Translations under genes and position numbers: made by a program
DNA from: Prosthecochloris marina
Lineage (GTDB): Bacteria; Bacteroidota; Chlorobiia; Chlorobiales; Chlorobiaceae
Direction of reading: 5' to 3'
DNA: 64,000 bases
NCBI RefSeq assembly: GCF_003182595.1
Contig: NZ_PDNZ01000007.1
Coordinates: 62,001 to 126,000, forward strand
Shown: positions 11,006 through 20,337 of the stretch, in pieces
Layout: every line of letters starts with the position of its first letter
Position numbering within the stretch: position 1 is the stretch's first letter
The notes under the pieces: model-generated
What the model saw: only the letters and a program-made list of their open reading frames with translations
Told to the model about the DNA's origin: nothing
Database searches by the model: none

Positions 11006-13405
11006 TTACCATTCCCATTTCCAGTCCTGGATTTCAGGCATATCCTGACCATGTTTGCAAATATATTCCTTGTGGTCGATAAGGCGGTCACGAACATACT
11101 GCTTCACGTACGCAGCCCTCTGCCGTAGACGAGGAACCCGATCGACAACATCGGCAACAAGATGAAAACGGTCGAGATCATTCATCACCACCATATCGAA
11201 CGGGGTGGTCGTCGTCCCCTCTTCCTTATACCCTCGGACATGGAGATTCTTGTGGTTTGTTCTTCGATAGGTCAACCGATGAATCAACCAAGGATAGCCA
11301 TGATACGCGAAAATAATAGGTTTATCCGTGGTAAAGATATCATCGAAATGCCGGTCCTTAAGACCGTGTGGGTGTTCTTCTTCCGGCTGCAGGGTCATAA
11401 GATCGACAACATTGACCACTCTGATTTTCAAATCCGGAATCTGACGGCGCAGGATATCGACAGCGGCAAGCGTTTCGAGTGTCGGAACATCACCTGCACA
11501 TGCCATCACCACATCGGGATCCCCGTCATCAGTATCATTCGAGGCCCACTCCCAGATACCGATGCCACTTGTACAATGCTTGACGGCAGCATCCATGTCA
11601 AGCCACTGATACGCTGGTTGTTTTCCTGCAACGATCACGTTGATATAGTTCCGTGAACGAAGGCAATGATCGGTTACGGACAAAAGCGTATTGGCATCCG
11701 GCGGCAGGTAAATCCTTATCACATCAGCTTTTTTGTTGACAACATGATCAATGAACCCGGGATCCTGATGAGAAAACCCGTTATGATCCTGACGCCAGAC
11801 ATGCGATGTCAGAAAGTAGTTCAAGGAAGCAATCGGTCTCCTCCATGGAATTTCGTCATTGGTAACTTTCAGCCATTTGGCGTGCTGGTTGAACATTGAA
11901 TCGATGATGTGGATGAAGGCCTCATAGCAGGAAAAGAAACCATGCCTGCCCGTAAGCAGATAACCTTCGAGCCAACCCTGGCATGTATGCTCGGAAAGGA
12001 TTTCCATTACTTTTCCATCAGGAGAAAGGTGGTCGTCCTCAGGAATTATCTCTCCCATCCATACCCTTTCCGTTTCCTCGAAAAGAGCACTGAGACGGTT
12101 GGATGCTGTTTCGTCCGGTCCGAAAACCCTGAAATTAGCTGCGCTTGCATTGCGCTTCATGATATCCCGGAGAAAACGAGCCATCGGCCTTGGCGCTTCT
12201 GCGATGACCGATCCAGGTTTCGGTACATCAATTGCATACTCTTGAAAATCAGGCATACGAAGTTTCTGGAGAAGCAAACCGCCATTTGCATGAGGATTGT
12301 CACCCATCCTGCGCTTTCCTTCAGGGACAAGCTCCTGGAGCTCGGCTTTCAGTGCCCCCTCTTCGGTAAACAGCTCCTCAGGTTTGTAACTTTTCATCCA
12401 CGATTCCAAAAGCATCAGATGTTCTGGATTTTCGCGAACATTCGAAAACGGCACTTGGTGAGACCGCCAGTTGTCTTCCGTTTTTTTGCCGTCAACCTCC
12501 TTGGGCCCGGTCCATCCTTTCGGGGAACGCAGCACAATCATGGGCCATCGTGGACGTTCTACATCTCCATCAATTCTGGCCCTATACTGAATATCCCTGA
12601 TCTCGTCAAAGCAGCTATCAAGCGTTGCAACCATCTTCTGGTGCATAGCTTCAGGATCGCTTCCTTCAACGAAGTATGGCTTGTAACCATAACCGATCAT
12701 GAGATTCTCCAGCTCTTCATGCGATATCCTGGCAAGTACCGTCGGGTTGGCAATCTTGTACCCATTGAGATGAAGGATAGGAAGCACAGCGCCATCACGC
12801 TTTGGGTTGAGAAACTTGTTGCTGTGCCATGCCGTAGCCAAAGGACCCGTTTCCGCCTCTCCATCGCCGACAACACAAGCCGCGACCAGGTCGGGATTGT
12901 CGAAAACCGCCCCGTAAGCATGAGACAGTGCATACCCTAATTCACCTCCCTCGTGAATGGAACCGGGAGTTTCGGGTGCAACATGGCTGGGGATGCCTCC
13001 CGGAAAAGAAAACTGCCGAAACAGACGTTTCATTCCTTGTTCATCGAATGATACATCGGGATAATATTCGCTGTATGTACCCTCAAGCCAGACGTTGGAT
13101 ACCAATGCAGGTCCACCATGCCCTGGTCCGGCGATATAAATCATATCGAGATCTCTTGCCTTGATAATACGGTTCAGATGAACATAGATAAAATTCAGGC
13201 CGGGTGTTGTCCCCCAGTGCCCCAGCAGCCTGGGTTTGACATGTTCCGGCTTGAGAGCCTTTTTCAACAACGGGTTGTCCAAGAGATAAATCTGGCCGAC
13301 AGAGAGATAGTTAGCTGCCCTCCAGTATGCATTTATCAGTTCCATCTCTTTTTCAGAAAGCAAGTTTTTGGCCTGTGATTCGATCATCTGGTCTCCATTC
13401 ATCAT
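11006..13405 (-). CDS. xfp: Xylulose-5-phosphate/fructose-6-phosphate phosphoketolase
   Basis: A 799-residue thiamine-diphosphate enzyme of the normal length for Xfp. It splits xylulose 5-phosphate or fructose 6-phosphate with Pi into acetyl phosphate and an aldose phosphate. Conserved stretches include [12 protein letters not shown], the TPP site [36 protein letters not shown] and the C-terminal [17 protein letters not shown]. It lies 48 bases downstream of ackA on the same strand, so acetyl phosphate can be turned to acetate plus ATP. Such a route is noteworthy in a presumed CO2-fixing phototroph. It may serve glycogen breakdown in the dark (inference). Confidence 0.96.
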   Translation of the reverse strand: MMNGDQMIESQAKNLLSEKEMELINAYWRAANYLSVGQIYLLDNPLLKKALKPEHVKPRLLGHWGTTPGLNFIYVHLNRIIKARDLDMIYIAGPGHGGPALVSNVWLEGTYSEYYPDVSFDEQGMKRLFRQFSFPGGIPSHVAPETPGSIHEGGELGYALSHAYGAVFDNPDLVAACVVGDGEAETGPLATAWHSNKFLNPKRDGAVLPILHLNGYKIANPTVLARISHEELENLMIGYGYKPYFVEGSDPEAMHQKMVATLDSCFDEIRDIQYRARIDGDVERPRWPMIVLRSPKGWTGPKEVDGKKTEDNWRSHQVPFSNVRENPEHLMLLESWMKSYKPEELFTEEGALKAELQELVPEGKRRMGDNPHANGGLLLQKLRMPDFQEYAIDVPKPGSVIAEAPRPMARFLRDIMKRNASAANFRVFGPDETASNRLSALFEETERVWMGEIIPEDDHLSPDGKVMEILSEHTCQGWLEGYLLTGRHGFFSCYEAFIHIIDSMFNQHAKWLKVTNDEIPWRRPIASLNYFLTSHVWRQDHNGFSHQDPGFIDHVVNKKADVIRIYLPPDANTLLSVTDHCLRSRNYINVIVAGKQPAYQWLDMDAAVKHCTSGIGIWEWASNDTDDGDPDVVMACAGDVPTLETLAAVDILRRQIPDLKIRVVNVVDLMTLQPEEEHPHGLKDRHFDDIFTTDKPIIFAYHGYPWLIHRLTYRRTNHKNLHVRGYKEEGTTTTPFDMVVMNDLDRFHLVADVVDRVPRLRQRAAYVKQYVRDRLIDHKEYICKHGQDMPEIQDWKWEW

Positions 13406-13453
13406 TCTTCTCTCCCTCGTTTATATGGTTCATCAGTTTAGTAATACAAATAC

Positions 13454-14644
13454 TTACCGCTTTTTTTCATTCAATAATGCATAAGTATGACGGGCGATCA
13501 TCAATTCCTCGTTGGTTTTCATAATTCTGACGATGACATGTCCCGTTTCTTGCGATATGACAGGCATATTCAAGCTGTTTTTCCGCTCATCGATATGTAT
13601 ACCGAGAAACTCCAGCCCGGAGCAGATACGTTTTCGTATAGCTGCCGAATGTTCACCTATGCCGCCGGTAAAAACAAGAGCATCGAGCCCACCCAGAGTT
13701 GTGGTAAGTGCTCCGATATGCTTCTTCGCCTGGTAGCAGAAAAGTTCTATCGCCTGATGTGCCGCAGCGTCATTCTGTTCCATATCAAGAAGGTCACGCA
13801 TATCATTGCTTCTTCCTGACACTCCAAGCAGTCCGGAACGGCGATTTACCATGTCCTTTATCACTTCCGGACTCAACCCATCCTGTTCCAGCAAAAACAG
13901 AATAACTCCCGGATCGAGATCCCCTGTCCGGGTACTCATCACCAAACCGCCAGCCGGAGAAAACCCCATCGTCGTATCCACGCTTTCTCCATGCAATACG
14001 GCCGTCATACTGGCTCCATGTCCAAGATGAGCAAGAATGATCTTTTCCTGAAGGACTTCGCTTCTCCCTTCAAGCCTTTCGAGATCACCCAACAGATACT
14101 CGCAGGAAAGACCATGAAATCCATAGCGCTGCACCCCCTGATTTCGAATAACCCCAGGTAAAGGATAGAGCCGGGCAACAGAGGGCATGGTATGATGGAA
14201 AGCTGTATCGAAACATGCAACCTGTAACACACCGGGAAGTTGGTTCCCGGCATGTTTAACGGCTTTCAAGGCATGGGGAAGATGTTCAGGTGCAAAAGGG
14301 CTCAATTGCTCGAGTGACTCGATCAATGCAGGAGTAAGAATCTCAGGAGTGGTAAATTCAGGCCCTCCATGCACCATGCGGTGACCTATCGCATCAGGCA
14401 TGGGCATCCCGCTTCGGGCCAGAAGCCAAGAAAAAACATGAATACATGCATTTTCATGACCAGGGACAGCGATAGGCTCCTCTACAACAACCCTACCTTT
14501 TGTATCTCTGACAGAGAAACATCCACCCTTGGAACCGATCCTTGTCAGGGAACCGGAAAAAATAACGTTTTCAACTTCGCCGATACCGTACAACGAAAAC
14601 TTGATGCTCGAAGAGCCTGTATTGATCGAAAGAATATACCGCAT
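13454..14644 (-). CDS. ackA: Acetate kinase
   Basis: A 396-residue ASKHA-fold kinase that interconverts acetyl phosphate plus ADP and acetate plus ATP. Diagnostic stretches are INTGSSSIKFSLYG at the N terminus, ACFDTAFHHTMP, LAHLGHGASMTAV and VFTGGIGEHSAAIR. It is the first gene of a two-gene unit with phosphoketolase. No phosphotransacetylase gene is adjacent, which suggests that acetyl phosphate comes from Xfp rather than from acetyl-CoA. Confidence 0.96.
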   Translation of the reverse strand: MRYILSINTGSSSIKFSLYGIGEVENVIFSGSLTRIGSKGGCFSVRDTKGRVVVEEPIAVPGHENACIHVFSWLLARSGMPMPDAIGHRMVHGGPEFTTPEILTPALIESLEQLSPFAPEHLPHALKAVKHAGNQLPGVLQVACFDTAFHHTMPSVARLYPLPGVIRNQGVQRYGFHGLSCEYLLGDLERLEGRSEVLQEKIILAHLGHGASMTAVLHGESVDTTMGFSPAGGLVMSTRTGDLDPGVILFLLEQDGLSPEVIKDMVNRRSGLLGVSGRSNDMRDLLDMEQNDAAAHQAIELFCYQAKKHIGALTTTLGGLDALVFTGGIGEHSAAIRKRICSGLEFLGIHIDERKNSLNMPVISQETGHVIVRIMKTNEELMIARHTYALLNEKKR

Positions 14645-15047
14645 AACCGTCTTGTCGTTTCACTGCATACCAAACGTATCGAAACTTTGTTCACCGCACT
14701 ACGAGTCCAATGGGTTTAAAAACATGAACCACAACCCACAGGAAAAAAGCCCTCCTCTTTTCTACAGAAATCATTCAGGGCTACCGATCAATTCAGCTGA
14801 AAACCAGCAAAACCTACCGGCGACAGGTCAAGGCACTGTAAAAGAAACGATAACCGGAGAAGACTGGAAACAGTTAACGAAAATGTAACGCAACAGGCTT
14901 ATTAATCGATCAACCAGTCGGCTTTTTCCGGAATATCGTCTTATAAATCGTAACTTTTCTATCATTATCTGTACACCCTTGTTTTCCACAAAGACCTGGT
15001 CAGTTACCGATAATAGCATCCTTGACGAAAAGAAAGAAGACAAATTT
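14645..15047. other. Intergenic region without a supported gene
   Basis: 403 bases between the divergently read ackA and the YqaE-like gene. Short open frames exist on both strands but none resembles a protein. I see no strong hairpin, repeat or clear promoter match. Promoters for ackA-xfp (minus) and for the 15048 gene (plus) should lie here. Confidence 0.5.
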
Positions 15048-15209
15048 ATGGAACTGCTCAAAATCATTCTTGCAATTCTCCTGCCACCTCTCGGCGTCTT
15101 TTTGCAAGTCGGGCTCGGCAAGCACTTCTGGCTCAACATTGTTTTAACCATTCTTGGCTACTTACCGGGCATTGTTCATGCAGTATGGGTCATTGCCAAA
15201 AATAAATAA
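15048..15209 (+). CDS. YqaE/Pmp3 family small membrane protein
   Basis: A 53-residue hydrophobic protein with the Pmp3/YqaE pattern: ILAILLPPLGVFLQVGLGK, then FWLNIVLTILGYLPGIVHA and a short charged tail. Two membrane helices are expected. The family is linked to membrane potential and stress tolerance in plants and yeast; the bacterial role is unclear. An upstream in-frame ATG at 14979 would add 23 polar residues that do not fit the family. The next gene begins a few bases after its stop, so the two form an operon. Confidence 0.9.
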   Translation: MELLKIILAILLPPLGVFLQVGLGKHFWLNIVLTILGYLPGIVHAVWVIAKNK

Positions 15210-15221
15210 GGAGAAATGTTC

Positions 15222-15707
15222 ATGAAGGGCATCAACTTCGCCATAGCCATGGGGATAGCGATACTTCTTCCTATGCTTGTTTTCTACGGCGTTAAAACCT
15301 TCAGTCCAGCCCCGAACTGGGAAGACTATCACACTGGCCAGTTCTTCGAAGAACCCCCGGCAGAAGACATCACCCCGGCGGAAAAGGCAGAGATGGCCAG
15401 ACAAAGGGAGGAAGCATCGGCTCGATACAATGCGGCAAACAAACAGCATCAGATGCACCTGTTTTTCACTGCGGTTCCTGTAGGTCTGATCGCTGTTATT
15501 GCAGGAACCTTCATTCGGGTTCCTGCTCTTGCCCCCGGTATGGTGTTCGGAGGCATAGTTACACTTGTCGAAGGCTATCTATTCAACTGGCCGGAGCTGA
15601 GCGACCCGATCAAGTTTGTTTCCCTGCTGACAGCTTTGATTGTACTCGGTATAACCGCTTACAGGAGACTTGGCAGTGATGAAAAGAAAAAGACACTCGA
15701 TGGTTGA
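15222..15707 (+). CDS. Hypothetical membrane protein
   Basis: About 161 residues, with an N-terminal helix (residues ~5-25), an acidic Pro/Glu-rich stretch containing a charged helix (AEKAEMARQREEASARY), and then three hydrophobic segments. The ATG at 15222 lies 8 bases behind AAGGAG (15208-15213), so it is preferred over the ATG at 15216, which is too close. It follows the YqaE-like gene by 12 bases and is likely translated from the same message. I do not recognise the family. Confidence 0.7.
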   Translation: MKGINFAIAMGIAILLPMLVFYGVKTFSPAPNWEDYHTGQFFEEPPAEDITPAEKAEMARQREEASARYNAANKQHQMHLFFTAVPVGLIAVIAGTFIRVPALAPGMVFGGIVTLVEGYLFNWPELSDPIKFVSLLTALIVLGITAYRRLGSDEKKKTLDG

Positions 15708-15836
15708 TCTTTCCGTCCACTATCCATCAACCTGCAACAGCATCGTTGATATCATTAATGTTACCACATGAAGGACATTGGATTTATTGAATATCGAGAA
15801 TGACTTATGTAAACGTTGGAACAAATGACATAGGAA

Positions 15837-16682
15837 ATGAAATACGTCCATGGATATAATCAATTAGAAAACATAAGGTTACAAGACCAGGCCTCTACCC
15901 TTGTGGAGCTATTGCATTCGGACACATGCTATCCTGCAGGAAGCAGGATTCTCGAAGCTGGATGCGGAGTAGGTGCCCAAACCATCACATTGGCTCGTAA
16001 CAGCCCTCATGCACATATTACCTCACTTGATATATCGGAGCAATCACTCGCAAAAGCCAGGGCAAACATTGATAATGCAGGAATCACAAACGTAGATTTT
16101 CAGCAAGGAGACGTTTTTGCATTACCGTTCGGACCGGAGGCCTTCGATCATATCTTTGTCTGCTTCGTGCTCGAGCATCTCGTTTGCCCCGTCGAGGCAT
16201 TGCATTGCCTGAAAACTGTTCTCAAAGTCGGCGGCACAATCACGGCCGTCGAGGGAGATCATGGTTCCGCTTATTTCCATCCTGACAGCAAGTCAGCAAA
16301 TAAAGCGATCCAATGTCAGGTTGAGCTGCAAAAAAGAGCGGGAGGTAATGCTAAAATAGGAAGAGAGTTGTATCCGCTTCTTACCGCAGCAGAATTCGGT
16401 TCGGTTCACGTCTCTCCCCGAATGGTATATGTTGATTCAAGTAAACCTCATCTTGTAGAAGGATTCACAAAAAACACCTTCACAGCAATGATCGAAGGCG
16501 TTCGGGAATCATCCATCGAAGCAGGCCTGCTTGATGAAAAAACGTTCGATACGGGCATAAAGGATCTGTACAGAACAACCGAAAAAGATGGTGTTTTCTG
16601 CTACACATTTTTCAAGGCTACTGCAACTAAACCAAATAATGGCCACCAAATATCCGCAAAAAAGGATCGGAAGCCCCGTTGA
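15837..16682 (+). CDS. Class I SAM-dependent methyltransferase
   Basis: A 281-residue protein with a methyltransferase fold. Motif I is ILEAGCGVGAQTI (residues ~39-51), the acidic end of strand 2 is ITSLDISE, motif II/III is QGDVFALPFGPEAFDHIF, and a post-motif FVLEHL follows. The C-terminal ~120 residues hold a cap region. The substrate is unknown; the nearest resemblance is to methyltransferases of small molecules of the UbiE/Methyltransf_25 type. It stands alone, with no cofactor-biosynthesis neighbours. Confidence 0.85.
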   Translation: MKYVHGYNQLENIRLQDQASTLVELLHSDTCYPAGSRILEAGCGVGAQTITLARNSPHAHITSLDISEQSLAKARANIDNAGITNVDFQQGDVFALPFGPEAFDHIFVCFVLEHLVCPVEALHCLKTVLKVGGTITAVEGDHGSAYFHPDSKSANKAIQCQVELQKRAGGNAKIGRELYPLLTAAEFGSVHVSPRMVYVDSSKPHLVEGFTKNTFTAMIEGVRESSIEAGLLDEKTFDTGIKDLYRTTEKDGVFCYTFFKATATKPNNGHQISAKKDRKPR

Positions 16683-16782
16683 ACCTTATTGACCAACTCA
16701 TGTTTTAAACAGATGAGATGCAAATTTCATAAAGGATTAGAGATGAACGTGGTGAGCTTTTTCTTTAATTTGAAGCGTTCGT

Positions 16783-16850
16783 GAAACATTGCTTGCAAAG
16801 AAACCGGAGTTTACACAGAGTATAGGATTTCGAATACCACTCGACGAAGC
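16783..16850 (+). repeat. Dispersed intergenic repeat, copy 1 (upstream of lysE remnant)
   Basis: The stretch beginning TTGCTTGCAAAGAAACCGG and running through GGATTTCGAATACCACTC to ACGAAGCAA aligns with the interval 27630-27690 between nifD and nifK. There it reads AGAAACCGGAGT, AGGATTTCGAGCACC, CAACGAAG. Two copies about 11 kb apart in unrelated contexts indicate a dispersed repeat family rather than coding sequence. It has no open frame of its own that looks like a protein. Confidence 0.55.
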
Positions 16851-16893
16851 AATTGAATCACCGAATACATTGAGATGCCTAAAGCACTTATTC

Positions 16894-17542
16894 ATGAATG
16901 AATTGTTCCCACCATTACCAGTGCTCGTAATCTTTACCTCTTGCAGCTTAATACTTGCGATAACACCCGGACCAGGCGTTCTTTATATCGTTACACGCAG
17001 CCTGACCCAGGGGCGTCATGCCGGACTGGCTCCGGTTGGCGGGGTCGCTCTCGGCAATCTCGGCAATGCAATCGGAGCTTCCGTCGGACTGGCAACGCTT
17101 TTTGCTGTTTCTTCGATCGCCTTTACCATCGTCAAATATTGCGGTGCGCTTTACCTGATCTACCTGGGAGTCCGGACGTTGCGCTCCCCTCGTTCCACAG
17201 TTCATGCAAGAGCCCTTTCATCGACTCCTGCAAGGCGGATTTTTCGTGACGGTTTTTTTGTCGCTCTTCTCAACCCGAAAACAGCCATTTTTTTCGGCGC
17301 ATTCCTGCCCCAGTTCATGGCGTCAGGAGCAGCACCCATATTGCAGACCGTAACGCTTGGATCCCTCTTTGTCGCGATTTGCGGCAATAACCGATGCAAT
17401 CTATGCCCTTGCCGCAGGAACGCTATCTCCGATGATTACCCGCACCCGGAGCGTGAACATGCTCAGCCGTTACCTTGCAGGCTGCACCTCTATCGGACTC
17501 GGCATAGGAACCGCATTGACAGGTTCACAAGGAGGGAAATAG
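16894..17542 (+). pseudogene. LysE-family amino acid exporter, frameshifted
   Basis: The first frame, from the ATG at 16894, reads as a LysE/RhtB exporter: LAITPGPGVLYIVTRS, GNLGNAIGASVGLA, GALYLIYLGVRTL and ALLNPKTAIFFGAFLPQF. After VAI near 17380 it runs into a Cys/Arg-rich, non-family tail. Dropping one base there (a T in GCGATTTGCGG) restores AAITDAIYALAAGTLS, the expected last helices, ending at 17542. It is either a genuine single-base frameshift that inactivates the gene or a sequencing error. The rest of the gene looks intact, so decay would be recent. Confidence 0.75.
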
Positions 17543-17576
17543 CAGGCTCCATAACTCACAAAACTACAGCTTCTCT

Positions 17577-18194
17577 ATGCTCATCAGCCATCAAGGAAAA
17601 AGCCCGGTGATCCATCCAACAGCTTACGTTGCACCGAACGCCGTTGTCTGTGGGGAAGTAACCATAGGTGAAAACAGCCGGATCCTGTTTGGTGCCCAGG
17701 TCATTGCAGAAGGCGGATCTATACAAGTCGGTAGCGAATGCATTGTGATGGAAAATGCCGTACTGCGAAGTTCTTCCAGACACGACTTGAAAATCGGAAA
17801 CAACTGCCTGATCGGTCCCAACACCCATGTGGCGGGTTGTACAATCGACAATGAAGTATTCATTGCCACCGGTGCAGCTGTATTCCATGGTGCACATTTA
17901 GAAAAAGGCTGCGAAGTCCGGGTTAACGGTGTTGTCCATCTCAAGACAAAAGTTTCTGCCGGAAAAACCATTCCGATCGGATGGGTTGCGGTCGGAGACC
18001 CTGCAAGGATTTTTCCGCCGGACAAGCATCAACAAATCTGGAAAATCCAAGAACCGCTAAATTTCCCGCTTTCCGTCTATGGCATTGAACGCCAGGAGGC
18101 AGACATGATCAAAATTACGCGTCAGTTATCGACCGTACTTGACTTTCATCGAGATGACACAATCAAAAAAAGCAACCAAGACAAGGAGCCATAG
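17577..18194 (+). CDS. Hexapeptide-repeat (left-handed beta-helix) protein, gamma-carbonic-anhydrase-like
   Basis: A 205-residue protein whose first ~150 residues form LbH hexapeptide repeats (PTAYVAPNAVVCGEVTIG, FIATGAAVFHGA, IPIGWVAVGDPARIF). The layout resembles gamma-carbonic anhydrases and the YrdA/PaaY group. Candidate metal ligands are His69, His84, His104 and His107. They do not line up with the three-His zinc site of the archaeal enzyme as I recall it, so activity is doubtful. The C-terminal 50 residues are a charged helix. It starts 34 bases after the LysE remnant. Confidence 0.75.
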   Translation: MLISHQGKSPVIHPTAYVAPNAVVCGEVTIGENSRILFGAQVIAEGGSIQVGSECIVMENAVLRSSSRHDLKIGNNCLIGPNTHVAGCTIDNEVFIATGAAVFHGAHLEKGCEVRVNGVVHLKTKVSAGKTIPIGWVAVGDPARIFPPDKHQQIWKIQEPLNFPLSVYGIERQEADMIKITRQLSTVLDFHRDDTIKKSNQDKEP

Positions 18195-18577
18195 CATAAC
18201 ACCTTTAGTGAAAAAGCTGGACGAACTTGCAGGAGCGAGAAGGTAAATACATAAAAAACTGAATCTCAAATGAAGCGGGCCGCATTTTCCGATTGCGTCC
18301 TCAAGAAAAAGGAAAAAGAGTTCATCGCAATCGACATCTTCATGCATATTGAAATGCAAGTCTTGTATGCAGCGGCACATTGAGCATGCGTCAGCAACAG
18401 GAGCGAACGAAAAGAGATATTCAAAGTGATTGCTCCGTTGCCCCTGACCCGCAAGGATTACATTCTCTCCATACAATCGGCAGCGCCAAGCACTCACGAC
18501 ACGCCCTAAATAACAGGTGCCGAAGCTTCAATCATATTCCTGCTTCATACCACGCTTTTTTGGTATCTTGGATCAAT
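18195..18577. other. Intergenic region without a supported gene
   Basis: 383 bases ahead of the deaminase gene. Frames open through it on both strands, but their composition (Cys/His/Arg-rich, no motif) does not look coding. No clear terminator or operator was found. The promoter of the deaminase-hpt pair should be in the last 100 bases. Confidence 0.5.
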
Positions 18578-19609
18578 ATGAAAACCTTCATCAAGGCAAT
18601 ACCCAAAGCGGAACTGCACCTCCATATCGAGGGCACGCTTGAACCTGAAATGATGATGGCAATGGGAAAACGTAACAGCGTGCCACTTCCCTATCCCGAT
18701 GCAGCGTCTGTCCGGAAGGCATATGCCTTCGACGATCTGCAGTCATTCCTCGATATTTACTACAATGCCACATCTGTGTTGCTTCACGAGCAGGACTTTT
18801 ACGACCTCACAACAGCATACCTGAAAAAGGCCGCTGCCCAGAATGTGCGTCATGCTGAAATTTTTTTCGACCCCCAAACCCACACATCCAGGGAAGGCAT
18901 CGCTTTCAGCACGGTCACGAAAGGCATACACAGAGCACTTCAAGATGGCGAAAAACAATTCGGCATCACCACGAAACTGTTTCTGTGCATTCTTCGTCAT
19001 CTCAGCGAAAAAGAAGGGCTGGAAACCCTTGAACAGGCACTTGACTACAAAAACATCATTGCCGGTATCGGCCTCGATTCTTCTGAACTCGGCAACCCGC
19101 CCAACAAGTTCAAAGAGCTTTATAAACGCGCGAATAAGGAAGGCTTCCTTACCGTCGCACATGCTGGCGAAGAGGGACATGCAGACTACATTTGGCAGGC
19201 ATTGAACACCCTCCATGTCGCGAGGATCGATCATGGTGTTCGCTGCATGGAAGACGAAAAGCTGGTTGAAAAGCTCGTGGCATCGAAAGTTCCTCTCACC
19301 GTATGCCCCCTCTCCAACGTCAAGTTGCACATTTTCCCCTCGATGAAAAAACACAACCTCAAAAAGATGCTTGATAGAGGACTTCTTGTCACGGTAAACT
19401 CAGACGATCCTGCGTACTTTGGCGGTTATATCAATGAAAACTATATGGCCGTCCAGCAAGCATTGAACCTTGACCGGCAAGATATCATTCAGTTTGCGGT
19501 TAATTCTTTCAATGCCTCGTTTCTTCCGCAAGAAACCAGGCAACGCTATCTCGACGAAATAAAAACATTCGTGCAGCACGCACATGAAAAAACAGACCGA
19601 GACAATTGA
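18578..19609 (+). CDS. Adenine deaminase (adenosine-deaminase-like family)
   Basis: A 343-residue zinc TIM-barrel hydrolase. It has the metal motif AELHLHIEGTLEPEMM, the catalytic Glu in VAHAGEEG, RIDHGVRC, and the last metal Asp in VNSDDPAYFGGY. Adenosine deaminases usually have HLDG at the first motif. The HIEGTLEPE form with PYPD ... AYAFDDLQSFLDIYY is characteristic of the Aah1/PA0148-type adenine deaminases, which convert adenine to hypoxanthine. The open frame extends 198 bases upstream, but similarity starts at MKTFIKAIPKAE. It is followed two bases later by hpt, which would use its product. Confidence 0.88.
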   Translation: MKTFIKAIPKAELHLHIEGTLEPEMMMAMGKRNSVPLPYPDAASVRKAYAFDDLQSFLDIYYNATSVLLHEQDFYDLTTAYLKKAAAQNVRHAEIFFDPQTHTSREGIAFSTVTKGIHRALQDGEKQFGITTKLFLCILRHLSEKEGLETLEQALDYKNIIAGIGLDSSELGNPPNKFKELYKRANKEGFLTVAHAGEEGHADYIWQALNTLHVARIDHGVRCMEDEKLVEKLVASKVPLTVCPLSNVKLHIFPSMKKHNLKKMLDRGLLVTVNSDDPAYFGGYINENYMAVQQALNLDRQDIIQFAVNSFNASFLPQETRQRYLDEIKTFVQHAHEKTDRDN

Positions 19610-19611
19610 CC

Positions 19612-20133
19612 ATGACAGGAAAAGAAACCATCGTTGAACTCATCTCAGCAGAAAAAATACAACAGCGCGTCAGGGAACTCGGTACGCTGATAACTTCCGA
19701 CTTCGCCAAAACCAATAAAATGATTGTCATCTGTGTACTGAAAGGTGCATTCATGTTTACAGCCGACCTCGTACGTTCTATTGAAGTGCCTTGTCACATC
19801 GAGTTTATAAGGGCTTCAAGTTACGGCAGTAGCATACAGTCATCAGGCAAGGTTTGCATTACCGGCACTATCGATATTGAAGGATACGACATCCTGGTAG
19901 TAGAGGATATCATCGATACAGGCCTTACAATCAGCAGAATTAATGAAGAGTTCCGAAAATGCAACCCCGCATCGCTCAAAATCTGCTCATTGCTTGAAAA
20001 ACCTGCTGTAAGAAAACACCCGGTAACCATTGACTATTTGGGGTTTTCAGTCCCGAACAGGTTTGTCGTGGGTTACGGCATAGACTATGCCGGAAAGTAT
20101 CGACAACTTCCGTTCCTCGGAACCCTGAAGTAA
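19612..20133 (+). CDS. hpt: Hypoxanthine phosphoribosyltransferase
   Basis: A type I phosphoribosyltransferase of 173 residues that makes IMP (and probably GMP) from hypoxanthine or guanine and PRPP. The PRPP motif is LVVEDIIDTGLT, the flexible-loop region is RASSYGSS, and the base-recognition end is PNRFVVGYGIDYAGKYR. The ATG at 19612 lies two bases behind the stop of the adenine deaminase gene; an in-frame TTG at 19606 would overlap it. The pair makes a short salvage route from adenine to hypoxanthine to IMP. Confidence 0.95.
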   Translation: MTGKETIVELISAEKIQQRVRELGTLITSDFAKTNKMIVICVLKGAFMFTADLVRSIEVPCHIEFIRASSYGSSIQSSGKVCITGTIDIEGYDILVVEDIIDTGLTISRINEEFRKCNPASLKICSLLEKPAVRKHPVTIDYLGFSVPNRFVVGYGIDYAGKYRQLPFLGTLK

Positions 20134-20337
20134 ACCTGCCATTTTGTCACTCCCGGCAAGCATCCCCCAAATACGCCGGATTTCCCCCTCAAGAAAACCA
20201 CCAAAATGTTTAAAATATTTTTGTTTTTTAAAACAATACCCTTATTTATTCAGAGAAAAGATGATGTAAAATTTATTATTTCTGACACAACAGCATTTTT
20301 AAAAGAAAAGAATAGTACCAAGAAGACTCCGACAACT

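Noticed and set aside
11909..12940. Long open frame (343 codons) opposite phosphoketolase
   Set aside because: It is the antisense of a clearly recognised gene, with Cys/His/Arg-rich composition and no motif.
18126..18497. 123-codon minus-strand frame before the adenine deaminase
   Set aside because: Overlaps the end of the hexapeptide-repeat gene, with Cys- and Phe-rich composition and no similarity that I can see.
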